Below, one piece after another: positions 1 to 8,246 of a stretch of DNA of 10,661 nucleotides. Under the pieces are notes generated by a model that did not search any database, had not been told where the DNA came from, and saw only the letters and a list, made by a program, of their open reading frames with translations. The translations under genes and the position numbers were made by a program. Source of the stretch: Betaproteobacteria bacterium (GTDB lineage: Bacteria; Pseudomonadota; Gammaproteobacteria; Burkholderiales; SG8-41); NCBI GenBank assembly GCA_029883965.1, contig JAOUIN010000064.1, forward strand, positions 1 through 10,661. The letters are read 5' to 3'. Positions within the stretch are counted from its first letter, which is position 1, and the number at the start of each line of letters is the position of its first letter.

Positions 1-243
1 CTGTCACCGGGCTCAAAAACCTTCGAGCAAGCGCTGTTCGACCTCTACCGATCCGGGCGGATCAGCATGGACGAAGCGCTGGCCAACGCCGATTCCCCGA
101 GCAATCTGCACAATTTGATCAGTAATGCTCCGACGGCCACCGGTGCCTCGAAAACCCCGCCACCGACCCACGGCGGCAGGACTACCAGCAACTCGACCGA
201 CGACCTCTCGAGCATCAAGCTCGACCTCGATGCTCTGGGTTGA
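1..243 (+). CDS. pilU: Type IV pilus retraction ATPase, PilU-like, C-terminal end only
   Basis: This is the last 80 codons of a gene that begins before the window, read in frame 1 to a TGA at 241-243. The first part (SKTFEQALFDLYRSGRIS, then DEALANADSPSNL) matches the C-terminal helical segment of PilT/PilU secretion ATPases, where the pattern is a TFEQAL-type start, a G-R/K-I-S/T turn and an EAL..AD..N.L helix. These hexameric cytoplasmic ATPases power pilus retraction in twitching motility. The remaining roughly 40 residues are a low-complexity tail rich in Ser, Thr, Pro and Gly, ending in an acidic/hydrophobic stretch (SIKLDLDALG). A variable tail fits PilU somewhat better than PilT, but the Walker motifs lie outside the window, so the PilT/PilU choice is an inference. 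It runs in the same direction as prmB, 39 bases downstream, with no terminator between them. Confidence 0.7.
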   Translation: MSPGSKTFEQALFDLYRSGRISMDEALANADSPSNLHNLISNAPTATGASKTPPPTHGGRTTSNSTDDLSSIKLDLDALG

Positions 244-282
244 GAAATATAGCGTAACCAGTTGTTTTTAATTATATTTTAA

Positions 283-1251
283 GTGTCGCGCGCGAAGACC
301 GAGGTAGCGGGGCCGGTAACACCGCGGCAACTGATCTCTGTAGCAGCCAGACGCTTCCGCAGCGCCGGACTGGTTTACGGGCATGGCACCCTTAACGCCG
401 GTGATGAGGCGGCCTGGCTGGTGACGCATGCGCTGGGCTGCCCGTTCGAAGCCCTGCCTGCGCGGATGGACCAGCCCCTGCCCGCCAGGATCACGCAACG
501 CGCACAACGGCTGTTTGACCGCCGTATCGACGAACGCATCCCCGCCGCCTACCTGACCCGTGAAGCCTGGCTTGGCGAACACCGGTTCTATGTCGATCAG
601 CGCGTCATCGTGCCGCGGTCATATATTGCCGAGCTGTTGCGTGATCGTCTGCGTCCGTGGTGGCCGGCCACCGGATCCCCGCGCACGATACTCGATCTGT
701 GCACCGGCTCCGGCTGTCTCGCCATAGTCGCAGCGCACACATTTCCCAAGACACGGATCGATGGCGTCGATATATCGGGCCCTGCTCTGAGCGTTGCGCG
801 CCGCAACGTGCGCGCGCACCACCTGACCAGCCGCGTCAAATTGATCCGCTCCGATCTGTTCAACGGCATCAATGCGGCTTCCTATGACCTGATCCTGAGC
901 AACCCGCCCTATGTGCGCGAGCCGGTGATGCGTGGATTGCCGGCGGAATATCGCCATGAACCGGCGCTGGCACTGCATGGCGGCGCTGACGGGCTCGATC
1001 TGGTGCGGCGCATACTCGGCGAGGCCGGCCGGCATCTGAATCCGCGGGGCTGGCTGGTGCTTGAGGTCGGGCACAATCGCGCGCGGGTCGAACGCGCGTT
1101 CCCGAAATTGCCTTTTATCTGGGCGGAGACGAGCGGCGGGGACGACTGCGTGGCTCTGTTGCCGAAGGCAGCATTATCTGCAGTTCAGGTTGCGCCGGTG
1201 CCGCCGACCAGGCCAACAACCGCTCGACGTCAGCGGAAGACAGCGCAATAA
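283..1251 (+). CDS. prmB: Ribosomal protein L3 N5-glutamine methyltransferase PrmB
   Basis: SAM-dependent class I methyltransferase expected to methylate the glutamine side chain of ribosomal protein L3 in the cytoplasm. Residues 13-60 form the small N-terminal helical domain with the PrmB-type GLVYGHGT..A.DEA segment. The stretch RVIVPRSYIAELL (about residues 108-120) is PrmB-specific; PrmC differs there. SAM motif I is ILDLCTGSGC (136-145), and the catalytic NPPY motif is at 207-210. The start is GTG at 283: an in-frame TAA lies immediately before it, no other plausible start precedes the conserved domain, and the ribosome binding site is weak. At 322 residues it is slightly longer than the E. 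coli protein (about 310). The fold ends near VALLP (about residue 294), and the last 20 or so residues are a Pro/Arg-rich tail. The final 137 bases overlap the convergent rluB gene. Confidence 0.93.
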   Translation: MSRAKTEVAGPVTPRQLISVAARRFRSAGLVYGHGTLNAGDEAAWLVTHALGCPFEALPARMDQPLPARITQRAQRLFDRRIDERIPAAYLTREAWLGEHRFYVDQRVIVPRSYIAELLRDRLRPWWPATGSPRTILDLCTGSGCLAIVAAHTFPKTRIDGVDISGPALSVARRNVRAHHLTSRVKLIRSDLFNGINAASYDLILSNPPYVREPVMRGLPAEYRHEPALALHGGADGLDLVRRILGEAGRHLNPRGWLVLEVGHNRARVERAFPKLPFIWAETSGGDDCVALLPKAALSAVQVAPVPPTRPTTARRQRKTAQ

Positions 1252-2074
1252 ACTGACCGCGCTTCAGCCAGGGCGGCAGCGTCACGATACCGAAACGCAC
1301 CCGCATCAGCCGGCTCACCGTCAGGCCCTGCGACTCGAACAGCCGGCGCACCACGCGATTGCGGCCTTCCCTCAGCAGCACGCGAAACCAGCGATTGGCG
1401 CCCTCGCCGCCTTCTTCCTGCAGGAATTCAAAACGCGCTATGCCATCCTCAAGCTGCACGCCAGTGCACAGCGCTTCGAGACGCTCCGGCGTGGTTTCTC
1501 CGAGCACGCGCACGGCGTATTCGCGCTCCACTTCGAAACGCGGATGCATCATGCGGTTGGCGAGATCGCCGGAAGTGGTGAATATCAGCAGCCCGCTGGT
1601 ATTGAAATCCAGCCGCCCGATGGCCAGCCACTTGGCATCGCGCGCCGGCGGCAGCTTGGCGAACACCGTCGGTCGCCCCTGCGGATCGTCGTTGCTGACG
1701 ATTTCGCCCTCGGGCTTGTGATACAGCAGGACCCGCGGCAACTGCCCTTCCGGTGCCCAGCGCACGATGCGGTCGCCAACCTTGATGCGGTCCGCCGGTG
1801 TTACCCGGTCACCGATGCCGGCGACCTTGCCGTTCACCGTCACTTCGCCCGCGCGTATGCGTTCCTCCATCGCGCGGCGTGAGCCGAAGCCGGCCTGTGC
1901 CAGAACCTTGTGGATCTTGTCGCCACGCACGTCCGCCGGAGATTGCGGCAGCGCCTCAGCCGGTGTTGCCGCATCGACTTCCACCTCGACCGCGGTTGCG
2001 TCGCGGTGCGGCCGCTTCGGTGCAGACTTCGGCTTCGGATTGCGAAACGGGGTGCGCCTGGCGCCGGGCTTCAC
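1115..2074 (-). CDS. rluB: 23S rRNA pseudouridine synthase RluB
   Basis: RsuA-family pseudouridine synthase of 319 residues, expected to isomerise U2605 (E. coli numbering) of 23S rRNA. A basic, disordered leader (1-50) precedes an S4 RNA-binding domain (about 52-105, with KVLAQAGFGSRR and VTVNG). The catalytic domain follows with YHKPEGEIVS near 118 and the signature GRLDFNTSGLL, where the Asp at about residue 156 is the catalytic nucleophile. ANRMMHPRFEVEREYAVRV and REGRNRVVRRLFES are further family hallmarks. RluB is favoured over RluE/RluF by overall similarity and by the charged N- and C-terminal extensions. The start is a GTG inside a GTGA overlap with the recR stop, so translation is probably coupled; a G-rich AGGCGGGG lies a few bases upstream. 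The C-terminal 44 codons are antisense to the end of prmB. Confidence 0.92.
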   Translation of the reverse strand: MKPGARRTPFRNPKPKSAPKRPHRDATAVEVEVDAATPAEALPQSPADVRGDKIHKVLAQAGFGSRRAMEERIRAGEVTVNGKVAGIGDRVTPADRIKVGDRIVRWAPEGQLPRVLLYHKPEGEIVSNDDPQGRPTVFAKLPPARDAKWLAIGRLDFNTSGLLIFTTSGDLANRMMHPRFEVEREYAVRVLGETTPERLEALCTGVQLEDGIARFEFLQEEGGEGANRWFRVLLREGRNRVVRRLFESQGLTVSRLMRVRFGIVTLPPWLKRGQFIALSSADVERLLAWSAAPAQPELQIMLPSATEPRSRPRRSSPPR

Positions 2075-2667
2075 AGTCCCCGCCTTTCCTGCACCGCCTG
2101 CGCCAGCGTACCGCTGTCTACATGTTCGAGTTCGCCGCCCACCGGCAGGCCGCGCGCGATGCGGGTCACACGCAAACCCTTCGCACGCAACAACTCACCG
2201 GCATAGTGCGCGGTGGCTTCGCCTTCCACAGTGAAATTCGTGGCGAGCATCACCTCCTGCACCACGCCGTCTGTGGCGCGTTTGATCAACCGCTCAAGGT
2301 GTATGTCCTTCGGGCCGATGCCATCGAGCGGTGACAAGGCACCCATCAGCACGAAATACAGGCCGTCATGGCATTGCGCCTGTTCCATCATCAACAGGTC
2401 ACCCGGCGTTTCGACCACACACAACAACTGCGCATTGCGCCGCGGCGACAGGCACAGGGCACATACGGGTTCTTCCGAAAAATTATTACAGCGTTCGCAA
2501 TGACCCACACGCTGCAACGCCGCGCTCATGGTCACCGCCAGACGTTCCGCGCCCGGACGATCGCGCTGCATCAGATGGAACGCCATTCGTTGCGCCGATC
2601 GCGGGCCGACGCCGGGCAGGCAGCGTAGCGCTTCAATCAAGGCATGCAGAGCGGGCGGGGAATTCAC
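2071..2667 (-). CDS. recR: Recombination mediator protein RecR
   Basis: RecR works with RecF/RecO to load RecA onto gapped single-stranded DNA during recombinational repair. The 198-residue length is normal for the family. The N-terminal helix-hairpin-helix contains LPGVGPRSAQRMAFHL (about 17-32). The zinc finger has Cys at 57, 60, 69 and 72 (HCERC and CALC). A Toprim domain follows, with LCVVETPGDLLMMEQ (about 82-96) and YFVLMGALSPLDGIGP, then ATNFTVEGEATAHY; the C-terminal part contains ARGLPVGGELEHVD. The start is GTG at 2667, matching the usual N-terminus (SPPALHALIEAL), with no clear Shine-Dalgarno. It lies downstream of ybaB in the common dnaX-ybaB-recR order and overlaps rluB by four bases. 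Confidence 0.97.
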   Translation of the reverse strand: MNSPPALHALIEALRCLPGVGPRSAQRMAFHLMQRDRPGAERLAVTMSAALQRVGHCERCNNFSEEPVCALCLSPRRNAQLLCVVETPGDLLMMEQAQCHDGLYFVLMGALSPLDGIGPKDIHLERLIKRATDGVVQEVMLATNFTVEGEATAHYAGELLRAKGLRVTRIARGLPVGGELEHVDSGTLAQAVQERRGL

Positions 2668-2718
2668 GGTTACGCAGTATTTTATTTAAGTATTTGATTT
2701 TATTGATATTTATTAACA
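2668..2718 (-). other. AT-rich spacer between ybaB and recR
   Basis: A 51-base gap of strikingly low G+C content inside an otherwise G+C-rich operon. On the minus strand it contains two copies of AATAAAAT, each carrying a TAAAAT -10-like hexamer (plus-strand 2697-2702 and 2679-2684). Neither has a convincing -35 hexamer at 16-18 bases. It could be an internal promoter region, an mRNA cleavage or translation-enhancer segment, or neutral. No terminator hairpin is present. Confidence 0.3.
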
Positions 2719-3045
2719 TCAAAAGGGCAGCTTCATACCCGGCGGCAACGGCAGGCCGGCGGTGACGCTAGCCATCTTTTCCTGACTGGTGGTCTCGACC
2801 TTGCGTACGGCATCATTGACCGCGGCGGCAATCAGATCCTCCAGCATTTCCTTGTCATCGCCGAGCGCCGCAGGATCAATGTTCACCCGCTTGACGTCGT
2901 GCCGGCAGGTCATCGTGACCTTGACCATGCCCGCCCCCGCCTGACCCTCCACTTCCATCTGCGACAGTTCTTCCTGCATCTTGCGCATGTTGTCCTGCAT
3001 CTGCTGCGCCTGCTTCATCAGCCCCGCAATCTGGCCTTTCATCAT
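2719..3045 (-). CDS. ybaB: Nucleoid-associated protein YbaB/EbfC family
   Basis: Small DNA-binding dimer of 108 residues, the usual family length, found beside recR and dnaX in many bacteria and thought to shape nucleoid structure. The N-terminal helix MKGQIAGLMKQAQQMQDNMRKMQEEL is typical of the family. It is followed by VEGQAGAGMVKVTMTCRHDVKRVNIDPAAL (strands) and a C-terminal helix with EMLEDLIAAAVNDAVRKVE. The last segment (SVTAGLPLPPGMKLPF) is the flexible GLPLPPG tail. There are two adjacent ATG codons; the first (3045) is chosen because an AGGGAG Shine-Dalgarno (plus-strand 3054-3059) sits 8 bases before it. The gene lies 22 bases downstream of dnaX, so the two are almost certainly co-transcribed. 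Confidence 0.95.
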   Translation of the reverse strand: MMKGQIAGLMKQAQQMQDNMRKMQEELSQMEVEGQAGAGMVKVTMTCRHDVKRVNIDPAALGDDKEMLEDLIAAAVNDAVRKVETTSQEKMASVTAGLPLPPGMKLPF

Positions 3046-3067
3046 GGTTGTTACTCCCTTCTATGAG

Positions 3068-4630
3068 CTATTTCGGTTTGATCGAAGCGTCCTCGACTGA
3101 ACCGTCAAAATCCTCGATCAGTTCACGGACAAACGGGTCTTCACGTATTTCGGCCACCGCTGCGGCCTGCCGCTGTTCGAGCTTGCGGTCGGTGATGGCT
3201 TTGGGCGACTCTCCGGCAACTTCGCCTGCAACAAACACCACCCTGAGCTGCTTGCCCAGTACCTGGCGCAATGCGGCGGTGAGCTTGTCGCGGTAGGGTT
3301 TGTCGAACATGCGTTCGTCGGCCTGCGAGATGCGCAGTTCGAGCGTATCCGCCGTTTGTTTGGTCATTTCGCAGCGCAGCGCCAGTTGATGCGCCATTGC
3401 ACTCAAACCCAGCTGCCCTACGAGTTCTGTCCAAGCGGTAGGGCTCGCCGGTGCACCCGTCTGCACCGCTGCTGCCGTAGCCGTGGCGCCCAGTGTCTTC
3501 GCCGCTGCCGGCTTCACAGCCGGCACTCCGGCTGCGACAGCAGCACCGGCGGCCGGCGCAAACGCCAGCATGCGCAGCAAAGTCATCATGAAGCCTGCAT
3601 GCTCATCGGGCGCCAGGCCGATTTCAGCGCGCCCCTGCGCCGCGATCTGATAATAAAGCTGCAATTCCTCCGCAGACAGTACCTGCGTCAGTTCCCGGAT
3701 CTCGGCCGCGTCCGGGTCACCCTCGGGCAGGCTTTGCGGCACTACCTGCGCCAGTGCCACACGGTGCAGCAGCGATGCGAAATCCTGCAATGCCGATTCA
3801 AATGACAGGCTGCGCTCCGCCATGCGTTCGGCTTCGGCAACCAGCGCCGCGCCGTCCTGCGCGCCGAGCGCGCGGAGTATGGCGAACAGATAAGTCTGAT
3901 CAACCGCACCCAGCATGGCGCGGGTCGAGGCCTCTTCGAGTTTGCCGCCGCCATGCGCGATTGCCTGATCGAGCAGACTCAGCGCATCGCGCAGACTGCC
4001 TTCCGCCGCCCGGGCCACCAGTGCAATCGATTGCTCGTCAGCCGGCACATTCTCCGCCGCGAGCACCTCGCTCAGACGCCCGCGTATCTGTGCCGGCGGA
4101 ATCTGCTTCAGACTGAACTGCAGGCAGCGCGACAGCACGGTGACCGGTATTTTCTGCGGATCCGTGGTGGCCAGGATGAACTGCACGTGGCTCGGGGGTT
4201 CCTCCAGCGTCTTCAGCATCGCATTGAACGCGTTGCGCGACAGCATATGCACTTCGTCAATGATGTAGACCTTGAAACGCCCACTGGTGGGCGCATACAG
4301 CGCGTTTTCGAGCAACTCGCGCATGTTGTCGACCTGGGTATTGGACGCCGCGTCGAGTTCAATCAGGTCGACGAATCGACCGGCGTCGATTTCCATGCAC
4401 GCGCCGCACTTGCCGCAAGGCACGTCGGTGATACCGGTCTCGCAATTCAGCGCCTTGGCCAATATGCGCGCCAGCGTGGTTTTGCCCACCCCGCGCGTTC
4501 CGGTAAACAGATAGGCATGATGCAAGCGCTGCTGTTGCAACGCATTGCTCAATGCGCGCACCACGTGTTCCTGCCCGACCAGCTCGGCAAAATTGCGGGG
4601 GCGCCACTTACGTGCAAGAACCTGGGTCAC
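3068..4630 (-). CDS. dnaX: DNA polymerase III subunit tau/gamma (DnaX)
   Basis: Clamp-loader ATPase of the replisome, 520 residues. The AAA+ domain shows Walker A GTRGVGKT (44-51), a zinc module with Cys at 63, 72, 75 and 78, Walker B VYIIDEVHML (Asp125, Glu126), sensor 1 ATTD (154-157) and the SRC motif (167-169) with the arginine finger. Domain III follows, with EGSLRDALSLLDQAIA. An Ala/Pro-rich linker (about 375-410) leads to a tau-type C-terminal domain for polymerase alpha contact, ending in the conserved ERMFDKPYRDKL..AL and DPFVRELIEDFDG. The start is a GTG at 4630 because it gives MTQVLARKWRP, the standard family N-terminus. Extension to a TTG at 4684 would add 18 unconserved residues. 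A TAAAAT hexamer at plus-strand 4672-4677 could be its -10. The protein is shorter than E. coli tau (643), mainly in the linker. Confidence 0.96.
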   Translation of the reverse strand: MTQVLARKWRPRNFAELVGQEHVVRALSNALQQQRLHHAYLFTGTRGVGKTTLARILAKALNCETGITDVPCGKCGACMEIDAGRFVDLIELDAASNTQVDNMRELLENALYAPTSGRFKVYIIDEVHMLSRNAFNAMLKTLEEPPSHVQFILATTDPQKIPVTVLSRCLQFSLKQIPPAQIRGRLSEVLAAENVPADEQSIALVARAAEGSLRDALSLLDQAIAHGGGKLEEASTRAMLGAVDQTYLFAILRALGAQDGAALVAEAERMAERSLSFESALQDFASLLHRVALAQVVPQSLPEGDPDAAEIRELTQVLSAEELQLYYQIAAQGRAEIGLAPDEHAGFMMTLLRMLAFAPAAGAAVAAGVPAVKPAAAKTLGATATAAAVQTGAPASPTAWTELVGQLGLSAMAHQLALRCEMTKQTADTLELRISQADERMFDKPYRDKLTAALRQVLGKQLRVVFVAGEVAGESPKAITDRKLEQRQAAAVAEIREDPFVRELIEDFDGSVEDASIKPK

Positions 4631-4770
4631 GGCATTCCGGAAAATCGGGTCAGCATTTGTCTCAAGGCGACATTTTAGCCGCAAAGGCCATGCGCCACTG
4701 CATGCCCGCTTGTGGCGCCGGGCGCCAGCGCGACAACGATCGTCACCGGTCGTCGTTCAGAATTTGGGGT

Positions 4771-4867
4771 GGCGAGCCTAACCCCCGGCACTCGCAAAGA
4801 TGAGCTGTGGCTGCTTCCTTCCGGACCTGACCAGTTTCACTACCTGTACGATGCGGGGAGGCCCGCC
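4771..4867 (-). ncRNA. ffs: Signal recognition particle 4.5S-type RNA
   Basis: The minus strand carries the universally conserved SRP domain IV hairpin at plus-strand 4809-4832: GGTCAGG, TCCGGAAGG, AAGCAGCC, with the GGAA tetraloop and the asymmetric and symmetric internal loops that bind Ffh. The ends pair: 5' GGCGGGCCU (plus-strand 4867-4859) with 3' AGGCUCGCC (4779-4771), nine pairs with one G-U. That fixes the RNA at about 97 bases, a short rod without an Alu domain, as in Gram-negative bacteria. It acts with Ffh and FtsY in co-translational delivery of membrane proteins. It lies 140 bases upstream of dnaX in the same direction, a common proteobacterial neighbourhood. The exact mature ends are inferred from pairing. 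No clear U-tract terminator follows; a 6-bp hairpin at 4713-4727 is the nearest candidate. Confidence 0.95.
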
Positions 4868-4900
4868 GTAAGTAAGTCGTAAGTATGCACTTGAATTCAT

Positions 4901-4914
4901 TTGATTACCATCAA
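4901..4914. promoter_or_regulatory. Perfect FNR/Anr-type palindrome (TTGAT-N4-ATCAA)
   Basis: The sequence TTGATTACCATCAA is an exact match to the FNR-family consensus TTGAT-N4-ATCAA. It lies in the 194-base intergenic region between the divergent ffs and acs genes. Its centre (4907.5) is 40.5 bases upstream of the paired 5' end of ffs and about 154 bases upstream of the acs ATG. For acs, candidate -10 hexamers are GATAAT (4948-4953) and TTATAC (4958-4963); the latter would place the box near -62, a class I-like position. The motif is seen directly; its function and its target gene are inferred. It could instead bind a Dnr/Nnr- or CRP-type relative. Confidence 0.5.
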
Positions 4915-5061
4915 CACCCGTTGCGTTTTGACTTTACAAGCGCCGGTGATAATGATTTTATACGGTGTGAATCCGCCGGATGCTCCGACCGCCATTGAAG
5001 CGCGTCGTGCGACATCGCGGACGGCGATCAATCCGGAAACATCCGACATCGGAGGAGTCTC

Positions 5062-7047
<1,986 letters not shown>

Positions 7048-7050
7048 CCA

Positions 7051-7085
7051 GCCGTTTATGAACGGCGGGCGCCTGGGCGTCCGCC
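7051..7085. terminator. Two overlapping hairpins between convergent acs and the unknown gene
   Basis: The first is GCCGTT-TATG-AACGGC (7051-7066), a perfect 6-bp stem. The second is GGCGGGCGCC (7064-7073) against GGCGTCCGCC (7076-7085), nearly perfect with one G-U, closing to 8-9 pairs after loop relaxation. They share GGC at 7064-7066, so they compete. Neither strand has a U-tract after the stems, so this is at best a weak or Rho-assisted bidirectional terminator, or a 3'-end stabilising structure. Confidence 0.4.
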
Positions 7086-7123
7086 AACTCATCTACGGTC
7101 AGCCCTTTCCTGCTGGCCGATGC

Positions 7124-7795
7124 TTACCTGCCCGTTACCGGCATATCGTTGCCGCGACCGTCACCAGTGCCTGCCCTCGCCAACAGCGAATCCGCGTCGA
7201 GCTGTTGTCTTAATTCCCGGCGCACTTCCTGCCAGCGGAAGCGCACGGAGTTGCGGACAATATCTGCATCCAGTTCCTTCAGCTGATCCACTATCGGTGC
7301 CCAGCGCACCACCGCCTCCGGACTCTCGGCAAACGCCGCCTCAGTGTCAGTTACTGTGTCCCAATGGCAAGAGGCGACCCGGTTACGTACACCCGCTGCG
7401 AGCAACGGATATTCGCTATCCGCCTCAGCTGGCGGTCCCGCCTGCAGAATGCGGTCGACAACCATATTCATCAAGCGCGCCACCTCGCTCTGCTCGTCAG
7501 GGCACGCCTTTGCCATAAGTCCACCGGCATAGATGCTCAGATCGGATACGGATGCCAGCCAGATATTCCATTTCGCCGCATTGATCGCTTTCGCGAAATT
7601 ATCATTCGCGAACAGCTGCGGATAGCGGGATCCGGCGCGGGTACGTAGATAACCGTACAACGATGTCTGGGTCACGTGACTGGCGCGTGACTCCAGAAAT
7701 TGCCGCAAACGGTCGGGATCATCGATGCGCACCGATGGGAGCCGCGCGTCCACGCGACCGAAAAATTCACGCAATGCGCTCAGGAAACTAACCAT
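7124..7795 (-). CDS. Conserved-looking cytoplasmic protein of unknown function (223 aa)
   Basis: I do not recognise a named family. The protein looks soluble and mostly alpha-helical, without signal peptide or membrane segments. The most distinctive stretch is LYGYLRTRAGSRYPQLF followed by AKWNIWLASVSDLSIYAGGL (about residues 46-89). It is rich in aromatics and looks like a conserved core; it feels familiar from proteobacterial hypothetical proteins, from memory only. The middle has an SCHWDTVTDTEAAF segment and the C-terminus (about 190-223) is charged then Gly-rich and probably disordered. The ATG at 7795 is chosen because AAAGG sits 5 bases before it; an upstream TTG at 7843 lies in AT-rich promoter-like DNA. 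The gene is convergent with acs and divergent from the symporter unit, which hints at a role in acetate metabolism, but that is guilt by position only. Confidence 0.85.
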   Translation of the reverse strand: MVSFLSALREFFGRVDARLPSVRIDDPDRLRQFLESRASHVTQTSLYGYLRTRAGSRYPQLFANDNFAKAINAAKWNIWLASVSDLSIYAGGLMAKACPDEQSEVARLMNMVVDRILQAGPPAEADSEYPLLAAGVRNRVASCHWDTVTDTEAAFAESPEAVVRWAPIVDQLKELDADIVRNSVRFRWQEVRRELRQQLDADSLLARAGTGDGRGNDMPVTGR

Positions 7796-7823
7796 AAAAA
7801 CCTTTAAAAACAATAATTTAAAA

Positions 7824-7851
7824 AACATATTTGTGCTAGACAATATGCCAA
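7824..7851 (-). promoter_or_regulatory. Candidate sigma70 promoter of the 223-aa unknown gene
   Basis: On the minus strand, TTGGCA (plus-strand 7846-7851) matches TTGACA at five of six positions. After a 16-base spacer comes TATGTT (7824-7829), matching TATAAT at four of six. The predicted start near 7816 would give a leader of about 20 bases before the ATG at 7795 and its AAAGG site. The surrounding DNA is AT-rich. For the divergent symporter unit I see no convincing promoter; the best pair is TTGGTG (7874-7879) with TATAGC (7900-7905), but the spacing of 20 is long. Confidence 0.4.
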
Positions 7852-7967
7852 AAACACGTTAGCCTTTCCGGCGTTGGTGAAAAAAGTCCGCATAAAAAAT
7901 ATAGCAGCACAATTGCAACAGACGGATACGCAGGTTCTCACAACAAAACCAGGACGGAGGTTACCCC

Positions 7968-8228
7968 ATGAGCAGCGGCGATTCCCAAAAAGATAATCAT
8001 TGGCACCGAACCAAGGGGCTGATGATTCTTCATTTGTCCATCTGGTTCATTTTCTCGTTTGTGGTGCATTGGTTTGCTTCCAATCTCAATCAAATCACCT
8101 TTTTCGGCTGGCCGCTGGGCTTTTATATGGCGGCTCAGGGTTCCCTGATCGTATTCGTGGTCCAGCTCTTCATATTCGTGAAGCAGCAGGAGAAGGTCGA
8201 CCGCGAATGCGGCGTGGCTGAAGACTAA
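7968..8228 (+). CDS. DUF4212-type small subunit of sodium:solute symporter
   Basis: An 86-residue membrane protein with two predicted helices. Helix 1 is about residues 17-38 (LMILHLSIWFIFSFVVHWFA). Helix 2 is about residues 50-71, beginning in the family hallmark FGWPLGFYMAAQGS and continuing IVFVVQLFIFV. A short charged end (EKVDRECGV) follows, matching the D-R-x-x-G-V ending typical of DUF4212 (putative solute:sodium symporter small subunit). Such proteins are almost always encoded directly before a large SSS-family subunit, as here (18-base gap), and are presumed to assist its assembly or transport. GGAGG (7956-7960) lies 7 bases before the ATG. The role as a symporter subunit is known mainly from genomic pairing, so the biochemical function is inferred. 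Confidence 0.93.
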   Translation: MSSGDSQKDNHWHRTKGLMILHLSIWFIFSFVVHWFASNLNQITFFGWPLGFYMAAQGSLIVFVVQLFIFVKQQEKVDRECGVAED

Positions 8229-8246
8229 TAACAGGGAGAAACCGAA

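Noticed and set aside
273..278. TATATT as a promoter -10 for prmB, possibly leaderless
   Set aside because: No -35 partner at a usable distance, and the start would fall on or after the GTG codon; more likely plain AT-rich spacer.
1061..1882. 273-codon plus-strand frame opposite rluB
   Set aside because: Antisense shadow of rluB with a low-complexity Arg/His/Gln-rich translation and no start signal.
4713..4727. 6-bp hairpin TGGCGC/GCGCCA between ffs and dnaX as a terminator
   Set aside because: Only three loop bases and no U-tract on the minus strand; too weak to call as a terminator.
4928..4953. TTGACT with GATAAT as the acs promoter
   Set aside because: Both hexamers are good, but the 14-base spacer is too short for a standard sigma70 promoter, so it is not called as a feature.
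7796..7843. N-terminal extension of the 223-aa unknown protein to a TTG at 7843
   Set aside because: The extra 16 residues come from AT-rich promoter-like DNA, and the ATG at 7795 has a well-placed AAAGG site.
7902..7917. Possible sigma54 promoter (TAGCAGCACAATTGCA) before the DUF4212 gene
   Set aside because: The -12 TTGC is present, but the -24 element has AG instead of the near-invariant GG and further mismatches.
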